The position numbers and the translations under genes were made by a program. A model generated the notes under the pieces. The model saw only the letters and a program-made list of their open reading frames with translations. It ran no database searches and was not told the DNA's origin. This document shows positions 54,816-63,860 of a DNA stretch of 64,000 nt, in pieces. How positions within the stretch are numbered: the stretch's first letter is position 1; every line of letters begins with the position of its first letter. The stretch is from Planktothricoides raciborskii GIHE-MW2. GTDB lineage: Bacteria > Cyanobacteriota > Cyanobacteriia > Cyanobacteriales > Laspinemataceae. Location: NCBI RefSeq assembly GCF_040564635.1, contig NZ_CP159837.1, positions 3,769,001-3,833,000 of the forward strand, in the 5' to 3' direction.

Positions 54816-57194
54816 ATGATGAATGAGAAATTTAACACAAATTACCATCAGGCATTGGAACACTGGCTAGACGCCCTCGCCGATCAAGGAGTCTTTACCA
54901 CCGATCCTAACTTGAATATTATCAGTTGGAATCATTGGCTAGAAATCCACAGTGGTTTATCGGCAAGTGAAACCATTGGGCGTAATTTATTTGAAGTTTA
55001 TCCCACGTTAGTAAAAAAGGGCATCGAGCGTTTCTATCGTCAAGCCCTCAATGGTCAGGTGGTGATGCTTTCTCAGCGGTTACATCGTTATTTGCTACCG
55101 ATGTCCACTTCAGCGGTGCAACATCAATTATCCTATATGCAGCAGAGTGCTCGCATTGGCCCATTGATCTCAGAATCAAAGATTGTGGGCACAATTACGG
55201 TGATTCACGACGTGACGGAACGGGTGATTCGAGAAACACAACTCCAAGACCAAATTGAAGAATTAGAACGCACTGATGCGGTTTTGCGATCGACTCAGGC
55301 AAAATTGCAACATTTACTGGCATCCAGTCCGGCAATTTTATATACTTGCCAAGAAAATAATACCGATCAAATTACTTTGCATATGACCTTTATCAGTGAC
55401 AATGTTCTAGAACAATTGGGCTATCAACCAAATCAGTTTATTAATCAACCCAATTTTTATTTTGAACATATTCACCCTGATGACACTGAGTTAGTTTTAC
55501 CAAAAATTTTGCATCTAGGGAAAACCGGACACCAAATTATTGAACATCGATTTTTACACGCTGACTGTAGCTACCGCTGGCTACGCAATGAAATGAAAGT
55601 GATAGACAGTCTGGATGGTAATATCGAGCAAGTCGTCGGCGCTATGTACGACATTACCGATCGCAAAGAAGCCGAAGCCCAAATAGAAGAACAAGCGGCA
55701 TTGATCGGAATTGCCAAAGATGCGATTATGGTAAAAGATTTAGAGGATAGAATTTTATTCTGGAATCCTAGCGCCGAAAAATTATATGGTTGGAAAGCAT
55801 CAGAAATTATAGGAGAATATGCCAATAAAAAACTTTCTAGTCAAATTTATGATAATTATTATAAGTTAGCTAAAAAAAATACAATTGAGAATGGAGAATG
55901 GCAGGGTGAATTACATAAAATTAACAAAAACGGCATGGAAATCATTGTCTCTAGCAGTTGGACATTAGTCAGAGATAGCAAAAATTATCCGAAATCTATC
56001 CTAACGGTAGATACGGATATTACCGAAAAGAAGCTTCTAGAAGCGCAGTTTCTCCGGGTGCAACGTATGGAAAGCATTGGCACTTTGGCGAGTGGCATTG
56101 CTCACGATCTCAACAATATCTTATCCCCCATTTTAGCTGCCGTTCACCTGTTAAAAATGGATCTCCCAGAGGAAAAGCGAGATCAAATTTTAACGATGCT
56201 GGAAAATAATACGATTCGCGGGGCGGATTTGGTCAAGCAAGTGTTGTCTTTCGCCAAGGGATTAGAAGGTGAACGGACAATTATTCAAGTCAGACATATT
56301 GTTGAAGAAGTTAGATTAATTGCTGATGAAACCTTTCCCAAAACAATTACTGTGGTCACCAACGTTCCTAGAGAATTGTGGTTAATTTATGGCGATCCCA
56401 CTCAACTGCATCAAATTTTGATGAACCTATGCGTAAATGCCCGCGATGCCATGCCGAATGGCGGCACTTTAAAAATTTACGGGGAAAATGTTTGGATTGA
56501 TGAAAACTATGCTAAATTAAATTTAGATTCCCTGGTCGGTGCTTATATTTGTATTACGGTAAAAGATACAGGAACGGGAATTCATCCCGATCATTTAAAT
56601 AAAATATTTGAACCTTTTTTTACTACAAAAGAAATTAGTCGAGGCACGGGTTTAGGTCTGTCCACGGTGATGGGAATCGTCAAAAGCCACGGTGGATTTA
56701 TTCAGGTGGCCAGTCAACTGGGTGAAGGAACTCAATTTAAAATTTATTTACCCGCCGCACCGGAAAACCATGCCGAAACAATTCCAGAAATTGATTTTCC
56801 TCAAGGACAGGGTGAGTTAATTCTGCTGGTGGATGATGAGTTGGTGATTTTGGAAATTAGCCAAACTATTTTAGAAACGAATAATTATCGAGTGATCACC
56901 GCGAAAAACGGGATTGAGGCTTTGGCTCGATATACTCAGTACGGAGAGCAAATTAATCTGGTATTATTAAATATGATGATGCCGGGGATGGATGGGAAAA
57001 CGACTTTGAAATACTTACGGAGTATTAGCCCCCATTTGAAAGTTATAGGGGTGAGTGGTTGGCCTTCTCATTTTGAGGATGATATGGCAGTTAAACAAGA
57101 ATTAGTCGGTTTTTTGTCCAAGCCTTATACTAGCCAAGAGTTGTTAAAAATTTTGGATAAAGCTTTGCATTCACCTTCAGATATTAGTTCTTAG
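54816..57194 (+). CDS. PAS hybrid histidine kinase with Asn in place of phospho-Asp
   Basis: The 792-residue protein has three PAS-type sensor regions (about 15-130; 165-290; 295-405), HisKA with His430 (IAHDLNN), HATPase (NLCVNARDAMPNGGTLKI; DTGTGIHPDHLNKIFEPF; GTGLGLSTVMGIVKSHGG) and a C-terminal receiver (about 665-785). At residue 719 (codon AAT, 56970-56972) the receiver reads LLNMMMPGMDG where LLDMMMPGMDG is expected; DD at its start and Lys in SKPY remain. So autophosphorylation and phosphotransfer to this receiver should fail, and the His phosphate may go to the separate CheY-like regulator encoded two genes upstream. No PAS cofactor signature is clear. Confidence 0.93.
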   Translation: MMNEKFNTNYHQALEHWLDALADQGVFTTDPNLNIISWNHWLEIHSGLSASETIGRNLFEVYPTLVKKGIERFYRQALNGQVVMLSQRLHRYLLPMSTSAVQHQLSYMQQSARIGPLISESKIVGTITVIHDVTERVIRETQLQDQIEELERTDAVLRSTQAKLQHLLASSPAILYTCQENNTDQITLHMTFISDNVLEQLGYQPNQFINQPNFYFEHIHPDDTELVLPKILHLGKTGHQIIEHRFLHADCSYRWLRNEMKVIDSLDGNIEQVVGAMYDITDRKEAEAQIEEQAALIGIAKDAIMVKDLEDRILFWNPSAEKLYGWKASEIIGEYANKKLSSQIYDNYYKLAKKNTIENGEWQGELHKINKNGMEIIVSSSWTLVRDSKNYPKSILTVDTDITEKKLLEAQFLRVQRMESIGTLASGIAHDLNNILSPILAAVHLLKMDLPEEKRDQILTMLENNTIRGADLVKQVLSFAKGLEGERTIIQVRHIVEEVRLIADETFPKTITVVTNVPRELWLIYGDPTQLHQILMNLCVNARDAMPNGGTLKIYGENVWIDENYAKLNLDSLVGAYICITVKDTGTGIHPDHLNKIFEPFFTTKEISRGTGLGLSTVMGIVKSHGGFIQVASQLGEGTQFKIYLPAAPENHAETIPEIDFPQGQGELILLVDDELVILEISQTILETNNYRVITAKNGIEALARYTQYGEQINLVLLNMMMPGMDGKTTLKYLRSISPHLKVIGVSGWPSHFEDDMAVKQELVGFLSKPYTSQELLKILDKALHSPSDISS

Positions 57195-57536
57195 TTGTTA
57201 GTTGTTAGTTGATTTTTTTTGTTGCTAGTTGTTATTTGTTAGTTAACTTTTGTTAGTTTTTTGTTGTTGGTTGTTAGTTCGGGAGATGTCTGTTAAACAA
57301 CAAATAACAATCAACAAATAACAATCAACAAATAACAATCAACAATCAACAATCAACAATCAACAAACAACAAACAACAAACAACAAACAACAAACAACA
57401 AACAAGAAACAAGAAACAAGAAACAAGAAACAAGAAACAAGAAACAAGAAACAAGAAACAACAATCAACAATCAACAATCAACAAACAACAATCAACAAT
57501 CAACAATCAACAAATATATTAATAGGGAAAATTAAG
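57195..57536. repeat. Low-complexity heptamer repeats
   Basis: The left part (57195-57280) is ttgttagttgttagttg; the right part (57298-57525) is caacaatcaacaaataacaa, then acaaacaacaaacaac, then eight copies of acaagaaac-type heptamers (57400-57460), then caacaatcaa. The left and right parts are complementary, so the spacer RNA could fold as a long imperfect hairpin. The AGGGAA before ATG 57537 is the ribosome-binding site of the S4 gene. Confidence 0.75.
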
Positions 57537-58316
57537 ATGCTACCCAAAGAAGAACTGTTAAAAGGTATAGAAAATCGAGACTGTGTTGCCCGCATTATTG
57601 ACCAAGCAAATCAAGCGATTAAAACTTGGGAGGTGGTGTTGACAGATTTTTTGTCTCCCCCAGAGTTGGCGGATAGTCTAAAGGCTTTTAAGTCTTTGAC
57701 GGAGGTTCATTGTGTGAGTTGGGGCGGCTACCCCCAAGCGGAACGCACCCGTTTGGCGATCGCCCGTGAGGAAATTCCCCTTGATGTGTCACAAGTGCAG
57801 GTCTGCGCGTTAGAAATTGCCGGAAATTTTCTGTTTGACACTGCCAGTCACCGGGATTTTCTGGGGGCAATGTTGGGGACGGGAATTGTCCGGGAAAAAA
57901 CTGGTGATATTGTTGTTTTGGGCGATCGCGGGGCTCAGGTGATTGTGGTGCCAGAAATGGTGGAGTTTCTGGAAATGGAACTGAAACAAGTGCGATCGGT
58001 GCCGGTGAAAACTCAACGAATTGAGTTGACGGAATTAAATATTAAAGAACCGAAGAAAAAGCAGTTAACCACCGTGGAAGCTTCTACGAGGTTAGATGCG
58101 ATCGCCTCAGCGGGGTTTGGGATGTCTCGGAGTAAAATGGTGGATTTTATTAATGCCGGAGACGTGCGAATTAACTGGAAAGAAATCACCCAACCCAGCT
58201 ATCAAGTCAAATCCAATGATTTAATTGCCATTCGCGGCAAAGGACGCCTAGAAGTCGGGGAAATTACCGTCACCAAAAAAGGCAGATATCGAGTAGATTT
58301 AACGCGATATATATAA
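57537..58316 (+). CDS. Photosystem II S4-domain protein (YlmH-like)
   Basis: The 259-residue protein belongs to the cyanobacterial/plant YlmH-like S4 group, sometimes named photosystem II S4 domain protein. The N-terminal about 170 residues are YlmH-like (FLSPPELADSLKAFKSLTEV; WGGYPQAERTRLAIARE), then an S4 RNA-binding domain (about 183-245; EASTRLDAIASAGFGMSRSK, AGDVRINWKEITQPSYQVKS, GKGRLEVGEI). YlmH binds RNA or ribosomes in bacteria; relatives have been linked to photosystem II assembly in name only. AGGGAA about 9 nt before the ATG supports the start. Confidence 0.9.
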   Translation: MLPKEELLKGIENRDCVARIIDQANQAIKTWEVVLTDFLSPPELADSLKAFKSLTEVHCVSWGGYPQAERTRLAIAREEIPLDVSQVQVCALEIAGNFLFDTASHRDFLGAMLGTGIVREKTGDIVVLGDRGAQVIVVPEMVEFLEMELKQVRSVPVKTQRIELTELNIKEPKKKQLTTVEASTRLDAIASAGFGMSRSKMVDFINAGDVRINWKEITQPSYQVKSNDLIAIRGKGRLEVGEITVTKKGRYRVDLTRYI

Positions 58317-58322
58317 TTCTAT

Positions 58323-58509
58323 TTGTAGGTTGGGTAGAACGAAGTGAAACCCAACACTTGCGAGGAAAGAGGAAAGAGCATGCATAGGAAAGAGGAAAGA
58401 GTGAAGAGTGGAGAGTGGAGATTTCAATTTTCACTCTTCTACGAACCTTTATTCTCTCTCCTCTATTCTCTCTCCTCCGTTGGGTTTCGTACCTCAACCC
58501 AACCTACAA
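58323..58509. repeat. MITE-like element with 13-bp inverted ends
   Basis: ttgtaggttgggt (58323-58335) and acccaacctacaa (58497-58509) are exact complements. The interior has a second pair (gaaacccaac / gttgggtttc) and a stretch of gaggaaagaggaaagag / ttctctctcctctattctc low complexity. Confidence 0.75.
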
Positions 58510-58529
58510 TTTTAGGCTCATCCCTGACC

Positions 58530-59000
58530 TCAATTTGGGGCTAACCACTTTTGACCATTTAACCGTTGAATCACGCCAAATAACATCAAGTCCAGAGTAA
58601 TCTTGCGCTCATCAATCAAAAACGGCTCCAAGGTACTGGGTTTAGCACCGACATCAGAACAAGAAAACCCTCTAGGGCCAGAAATATCCGCTTTGGGGAA
58701 ATAGAGATTAAATTGACGTTTGCCATTGTTCCAGCGACCAATCACCTGCCAGCATTCGGAGTTGGCACCCAGACCAGACATAGGAAATTTTTGTTTTTCC
58801 AACATCACCTCAATATCGTCCAGACCTTCTTTGACCAAAGCTGCTTTTAAGGCTGGCAGATAGTCTTGATGCATAAAATCGGCAAAGGGCTTATCTTCTG
58901 GCTTGGGGGCTTTGGCTTTGGCTGCATCGGCTTTGGCTGCTTCCGGTTTGGCTTTGGCTGCGGGTTTGGCTTCTGTGTTTGCTGCTTGCTCTTCGCTCAT
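58530..59000 (-). CDS. DUF2996 family protein
   Basis: The 156-residue protein starts with an Ala/Lys/Glu-rich segment (about 1-35; KPAAKAKPEAAKADAAKAKA). It continues with the compact DUF2996 domain (about 40-156): FMHQDYLPALKAALVKEGLD, RQFNLYFPKADISGPRGFSC, FLIDERKITLDLMLFGVIQR and the C-terminal LNGQKWLAPN. DUF2996 occurs across cyanobacteria and plastids with no known enzyme activity. Its ATG is preceded by AAGGA about 10 nt upstream. The low-complexity leader is probably disordered. Confidence 0.85.
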   Translation of the reverse strand: MSEEQAANTEAKPAAKAKPEAAKADAAKAKAPKPEDKPFADFMHQDYLPALKAALVKEGLDDIEVMLEKQKFPMSGLGANSECWQVIGRWNNGKRQFNLYFPKADISGPRGFSCSDVGAKPSTLEPFLIDERKITLDLMLFGVIQRLNGQKWLAPN

Positions 59001-59132
59001 AAATCGATCCTTCTATGGTTTGAGTAATGGGTGGTTAGCGATCCAAAAAAACAGACTTTTTGCCACCTGTACGAATTTAATCACAATCCTACTAACATTT
59101 TTAGCGGGCAATTTTAGCCTATCCATAAAAAA

Positions 59133-59172
59133 GAAAGGATGAAGGCTTCTGTAGTTAACCCCTCATCCTTTC
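59133..59172 (-). terminator. Terminator of the 59190-60077 gene
   Basis: gaaaggatga and tcatcctttc form a 10-bp stem around about 20 nt; in the leftward direction the stem is followed by ttttttatgg (seen on the plus strand as ccataaaaaa). It lies 18-57 bp past the leftward gene's stop. Confidence 0.65.
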
Positions 59173-59189
59173 GGTTGGCATCAATGGGA

Positions 59190-60077
59190 TTAGATTTCCG
59201 CGATCGCGCGTTCGATCAGCCGCCGCGCTAAAGTTTGGATCCCGGTATGTTCATAATAGTTGGTGGTCATATCCAGGAATGCCGCCACATAGTCCAGCTT
59301 GTCATCGGCAATTTCCACATAGCCTTGTAAGTTGCTGAGGACTGATTGGGGGGTTAAACTCCGTTTTCGGACAAAATTGCTCATCCAATCAGACACGGAA
59401 GAAAAGCTTTCGCCGATAAAACCCAACTTACTACTGGGGTTATCTCCCGGAATTAGAGAGCTCACGGACTTAAAGGAACCATTGTCCTCAAGTTCTTTCG
59501 GGCTTAAACTTTCAATGGTGGATAATCCTTTTTGGATAAAGTCGGGGCCGAGGGGAATTAACCCATCCAGGCAAACTAAGGCCGCCATTCGCATAATCGA
59601 CTCACCGCCATAGTCTGCTAACGAGGCGAGAAAGTCCCCAATGCTATCGCCGGGAATGCCGTTAATTTGACAGAAAGCTACCAATTCCACGACTAATTTC
59701 ATTACTAAGTCAATGGTTTGCGCTTTGTCTGCTTTGGGGGTGAGTTTGTTTAAAAAGCCGAGAAAGCTGATATCTTCACCAATTTTATTGGCCATTGCCG
59801 CAGTACCGAGGGCGGAACCGGCGCTATCAATGGTTTGGTAAAGCCAGAGGGCGCGTTGGTAGCCTTCGTTTTTGTCGTTGAACAGATAGATGGCCCGATC
59901 GCCTACTTGTTGGATAATCTCTGGGTCGTCTTCCCCGGTTACTTGCCGAATGGTATTTTCAAAGCCCACCAGGTTGTTCCACTGACCGGGAACCACAAAG
60001 TCAAGGGCGCGGAGGACTTTGACCGTCATATTATTGGTTGGTAGCTGATCCACCAATTCAAAAATCGGTTTACTCAT
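59190..60077 (-). CDS. Conserved cyanobacterial helical protein of unknown function
   Basis: The 295-residue protein is almost all helix (SKPIFELVDQLPTNNMTVKV; LRALDFVVPGQWNNLVGFEN; DKAQTIDLVMKLVVELVAFC; SLTPQSVLSNLQGYVEIADD). No catalytic motif is apparent. Close relatives exist in many filamentous cyanobacteria without a known role, as far as I can recall. AGGAG lies about 8 nt before the ATG. The upstream lipoprotein gene ends 57 bp away on the same strand, and a terminator lies downstream, so the two probably form a transcription unit. Confidence 0.75.
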   Translation of the reverse strand: MSKPIFELVDQLPTNNMTVKVLRALDFVVPGQWNNLVGFENTIRQVTGEDDPEIIQQVGDRAIYLFNDKNEGYQRALWLYQTIDSAGSALGTAAMANKIGEDISFLGFLNKLTPKADKAQTIDLVMKLVVELVAFCQINGIPGDSIGDFLASLADYGGESIMRMAALVCLDGLIPLGPDFIQKGLSTIESLSPKELEDNGSFKSVSSLIPGDNPSSKLGFIGESFSSVSDWMSNFVRKRSLTPQSVLSNLQGYVEIADDKLDYVAAFLDMTTNYYEHTGIQTLARRLIERAIAEI

Positions 60078-60134
60078 GGAAAGACTCCTATTTGAAGATT
60101 ACTAAGTTTGGATTTTGTCTGGAATAGACAAGGA

Positions 60135-60641
60135 TTATTTAAGTCTAGATAAACCACTGAGATTAAATTCTGAAATCCACTTTTCGCGATCGCTTGGTGA
60201 CAAAGAACTCGATTGCACTTTTACTTGATAACGGTCAGCCACCAACACTGAAGTCATAGTTTTTCCTTGTTCTGCTGCTGGATAACCGCCAATTTTTTTC
60301 GTGCTGCTGGCAAATTTTTTCACCGCATCCGGTGTATCAATTGTATCAGTAATCGAGAGCTTGGCTACGCTTTGGCCGCCTTTTTTCAAATCGGCGATCG
60401 CGGCTCCTTTTTTCTCCTGTTCATAGACCAAGCTATATTCCCCACTGGGTTTAGGAAAAAACTTATTAAATTCTCCTCCTTTAACTTGTTTTTTCACCGC
60501 TTGATTACGCGGTTGGGTGGTACTTTCTTTTTGGGCAGTATCCCACTTTGTGGTCTTGGTTTCCGCACAAGCGCCCACGAGTAGCAGCAACGTGAGCATC
60601 ACGGAAAGGACTATTTTTCGGCTATTTTTTGATAAAATCAT
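60135..60641 (-). CDS. Predicted lipoprotein, cyanobacterial
   Basis: The 168-residue protein has a lipoprotein signal peptide: positively charged NSRKIVLSVMLTLLLL, then lipobox LVGAC with Cys25 as the lipid-carrying residue. The mature part (about 26-168) is Lys/Thr/Ser-rich and beta-rich (KTMTSVLVADRYQVKVQSSS, DREKWISEFNLSGLSRLK). I do not recognise the family. AGGAAA precedes the ATG by about 9 nt. It lies upstream of the helical unknown gene on the same strand. An outer-membrane or periplasm-facing position is expected from the lipobox. Confidence 0.75.
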   Translation of the reverse strand: MILSKNSRKIVLSVMLTLLLLVGACAETKTTKWDTAQKESTTQPRNQAVKKQVKGGEFNKFFPKPSGEYSLVYEQEKKGAAIADLKKGGQSVAKLSITDTIDTPDAVKKFASSTKKIGGYPAAEQGKTMTSVLVADRYQVKVQSSSLSPSDREKWISEFNLSGLSRLK

Positions 60642-61242
60642 TGGAGTTTCCTAATCTAAAATGAAATGTTTTCTCAAGTTTCTAGATAGCCTAATTATCT
60701 CTAACTGGCTCTAAAACTGGCTCTAACAGGCAGAAACCGGGTTTCTTTAGCAAATCTCTGTAATCCCACCAAAATTCTCATAGAAACCCGGTTTCTAATA
60801 AAATCACCCCGACTTCATTATAGTGAAATTATTTTTACCCGCAACTATTCACCGACCCGGATATTTTTTGAGTGAGTAAAAACAACTATTAAATCGGTTT
60901 TCTGTTGAATAGACCACAGATATTTAGTAGGGGCGAAGCATTCTGTAGGGGCGAATGGCCATTCGCCCCTACAATACTGAAAATATTAAATTAAATACCG
61001 CTTGGGCTTCGCCCCAGCGTGGTTCAGTAATCTGAAAACCGCTGTAAAAGCAGAGATTTAATCCAAGATCACGCCCTAACCGAGATTTGTGGTCTATTCA
61101 GTAAAAAAACCGCTGTAAATATGCGAGTAATGCAATAAAATCTCAGTTATTCACTTTTACCTTTAGGATTGGCTGGTTTATTGGTTTGTTTTTCTGGGGA
61201 AGTTGTTGGTTCGCCTTCAGTTGTAGGACTTTCTGCCGTTGG
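60642..61242. other. Intergenic region with palindromes and decayed C-terminal codons
   Basis: Two palindromes (60732-60796) match the 22-kb array unit. Then come gtggtctattca-type repeats (60905-61095) shared with 1760-2166, and gtaggggcgaatggccattc-type hairpins. The last 93 bp before the PP2C stop read as an open in-frame extension of that gene (see finding). Confidence 0.55.
60732..60796. repeat. AGAAACC(C/G)GGTTTCT pair, array-type unit
   Basis: agaaaccgggtttctttagc, a spacer like that of the 22-kb array (aaatctctgtaat), and agaaacccggtttct. It is a single unit, far from the array. Confidence 0.8.
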
Positions 61243-63567
61243 CTAATTATTAACAACACAAGGGCCATTAGTGTACTTTTTATCGGATTTTTCTAGATTA
61301 ATCTGCGCTTGATTTAACTCACCGAAAGGGATCCAACCTAATTGAGATTTTATTTTATCTCCTAACGGCGGATCTTCAGGTGGGCAAACTTGAACTTGCA
61401 GCCATTTCTCAGTATCTCCAGTTATATTTCCTGGTTTTTCTTTCACTAAAATAACCGTATCTGTGGCGATTTTAGCGATTTCCTCTGATTTATTCTTAGA
61501 CTTGTTCTTATAAAGGGAAAGAGGAGATTCTGATACATTAGAGTCAGCCTTAATCTGATATAAAGTACCAGTGGTTAGGTCTTCCCATTGCACGGACACT
61601 GGTGGATTAGAACTCGTTGTCGAATTGTCTTGTGAATTTGTAGCTAACCGATTTTCTGGATTACTTTCTGAATTATTTGAACCAGTCATATTGTTCAAAG
61701 AATTCAAATAAAAAGCCACAATACCCAGTCCTACCACTAGGACTATGGCCAATAAAATCGGTAAAAATGGCCGCGAACCTGTTGGCCGTGTGGCTAACTT
61801 TGTTGGGGCAGAAGAAGAAACTTCTTGCCCAGGCAATTCGGTATCCTCATCGGGATGAGCATCGGGATGCATTAAAGGGAGTGGAATTTGCTCAAGTTCA
61901 GCCAACAATGCTTCTGGGGTAATCTGGGCTGTTTCATTGGGACTGACTCGACAATGCACTAAAGCGACCGTTACATTGTCATGGCCATTGTGATAGTTGG
62001 CCAAATCAATCAGAAGATTAACCCCTTGAGTTAAAGATAGCTCTCCATTTAAGACCGGCAAAATCTTACTCTGCCAATATTGTTCTACTCGGTCGTTGTC
62101 ACTGAGTCCATCAGAGCAGAGTAAAAATAAGCAGTCTTCATCAATCACAAAACGTTCGACTGATGGATGCAGATGAGCGGAAGGCCCCATCCCCAGGGCT
62201 TGTACCAGAGAACCAGAGGAGGGTTGTTGCAGGGCATCCCGATAGAGGATGTAGCCAAAACAAACGTGACGGGAGGCGACATCATCGTCGATTGTCACTT
62301 GGCGGCAGCCGCTGCGGTTAATCCAATAGGCGCGACTATCCCCCACATGGGTGATATAGAGTTCGTGGGCATGGGTGTATGACATCACCAGAGTGGTGCC
62401 CATACGTTGACGGCCTTGTTTTTGTTGGCTATCGTTTTTGGCGGAGATTGCTTCATTAGCCGCCCCTGCCGCCTGAACTAGGGTGGTGGTGATTGTCCTT
62501 GGGTCGGTTAAATTGGCTTTTGATGTTTGCTGTTGTTGGATGTGCTTTTTCACCGCATCAATGGCCATATTTGAGGCGACGTTGCCGCCTTCATGTCCCC
62601 CAATGCCGTCACAGACGATCGCTAATGAACTTAGTCCCGATTCTGAGGTGAGTTTCGTGCTACTTTCGTTGGGATAACAAGCGTCTTCGTTCCGGCGACG
62701 GCTAGGACCTTGGTTGGTGTCGGTGGCGATCGCATATTCTCGTTGCTGAAGTTGCCCACATACATTTAAACCGCGATCGAGTAAAGCAACTAGCTGGTCA
62801 CTGGTTTTAATTTCACCATCGATCAACAACTGGCAAAGTTTTTCTAAAAAAGGAGCAATCAACGGGTTGGCGGTGGATACCCATTGGGACCAGAATTGAC
62901 CCAAATTTTCTAGGGTGGGAAACTTACTATCCAGACGCAGTTCTAATAATCTGACAATTGACCCTTCCACCCGGATTAGTTCTGGGTTCAGCAAACTTCC
63001 CGCCACTCCTTCGCCCATAAATGGGTGCCAAAGATTAGCTATTTGCCACAACCAGTTAAGCTGTCTTAAGGGTGAAGCTTTCGCCCATTGGCCGATTAAC
63101 GGTGGCATTAGTTTACCCGTCTGTGGGGGTGGGGTTTCCCTAGCTTCGCTGCCAGACGGGGTAGGAATTTCTGCGTAAATCGGCCCTTGCTCTAATAACC
63201 ACAAGCCAGAACTACTGATTTTTTGATCCACCAATTGACCGTAAACTTGGGGAACATGGATGCGGTGAGAAAAGAGCCTTAAGTAGGGCAAAATCAAATC
63301 GGGAATTTCCACCGGCACATCTGGGACTTTGCCCGGTTTTGTATCGAGCAGAAGGCGATCGCCCTTCAACACATAGCGATCGGCCAGGACTTCACCGCTT
63401 TTCAAATCTTTAAACTTTTCTTTAAACTTTTGGACTCCTGTCCCCACTACCCATAGATAGCGCTTAGGCAACGGGGTGCGGCATTTTTCGCAAAATTGAT
63501 GGTGTTCTGCATTGGGCTGTTCACAGGTGTAGTTGGGACAAATAATGGTTGCCGCAGGTGTTTGCAT
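61243..63567 (-). CDS. PP2C-type Ser/Thr phosphatase with zinc ribbon and SH3-like tail
   Basis: The 774-residue protein starts with a zinc ribbon (Cys10, 15, 26, 29; ICPNYTCEQPN...FCEKC), then a kinase-like, non-catalytic region (about 40-270). PP2C follows (about 280-520: DGIGGHEGGNVASNMA, THVGDSRAYWINR, CSDGLSDNDRV), then a membrane helix (about 600-620; LPILLAIVLVVGLGIVAFYL) and a tail region (about 665-770) like a bacterial SH3 domain. PP2C removes phosphate from Ser/Thr with two metal ions, opposing Hanks kinases such as the one at 33086. GAGGAA is before the ATG. The TAG stop is followed by 31 more in-frame codons. Confidence 0.9.
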   Translation of the reverse strand: MQTPAATIICPNYTCEQPNAEHHQFCEKCRTPLPKRYLWVVGTGVQKFKEKFKDLKSGEVLADRYVLKGDRLLLDTKPGKVPDVPVEIPDLILPYLRLFSHRIHVPQVYGQLVDQKISSSGLWLLEQGPIYAEIPTPSGSEARETPPPQTGKLMPPLIGQWAKASPLRQLNWLWQIANLWHPFMGEGVAGSLLNPELIRVEGSIVRLLELRLDSKFPTLENLGQFWSQWVSTANPLIAPFLEKLCQLLIDGEIKTSDQLVALLDRGLNVCGQLQQREYAIATDTNQGPSRRRNEDACYPNESSTKLTSESGLSSLAIVCDGIGGHEGGNVASNMAIDAVKKHIQQQQTSKANLTDPRTITTTLVQAAGAANEAISAKNDSQQKQGRQRMGTTLVMSYTHAHELYITHVGDSRAYWINRSGCRQVTIDDDVASRHVCFGYILYRDALQQPSSGSLVQALGMGPSAHLHPSVERFVIDEDCLFLLCSDGLSDNDRVEQYWQSKILPVLNGELSLTQGVNLLIDLANYHNGHDNVTVALVHCRVSPNETAQITPEALLAELEQIPLPLMHPDAHPDEDTELPGQEVSSSAPTKLATRPTGSRPFLPILLAIVLVVGLGIVAFYLNSLNNMTGSNNSESNPENRLATNSQDNSTTSSNPPVSVQWEDLTTGTLYQIKADSNVSESPLSLYKNKSKNKSEEIAKIATDTVILVKEKPGNITGDTEKWLQVQVCPPEDPPLGDKIKSQLGWIPFGELNQAQINLEKSDKKYTNGPCVVNN

Positions 63568-63860
63568 GGGGATTCCTCACGCCGATCAGCTATGGTCTAG
63601 GGGGAATAGGCTCGGCTTATAAGCTTATGAGTTTAAAATAGCTTATTTTTCGCCTGCTTGATGGTTCACGGTTATTCGGGTATGGGTCAGCCCCAGGAAA
63701 CATAGATTGCGCCGATGGGCTGACGACTCTCCGGTAACAACCGCCCGGAGAAAAATCTGAGGGATAGAGAACCGGGTACAGAAACCGGGTTTTGTGCCTT
63801 GCGGCAGTTTCGGCTGATATCATGGCAGCCACCCGGTTTCAAGGGTTCGCACTGATCGGA
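63568..63860. other. Intergenic region with short hairpins
   Basis: gtcagccc (63686-63693) and gggctgac (63717-63724), and ctccgg / ccggag just after, lie upstream of the leftward PP2C gene. One or two AGAAACCGGGTTTT-like palindromes (63777-63792) are present. A 71-codon leftward frame across this region is not supported. Confidence 0.45.

Noticed and set aside
63617-63832. Leftward 71-codon ORF
   Set aside because: It covers hairpins and palindrome remnants with no start signal.
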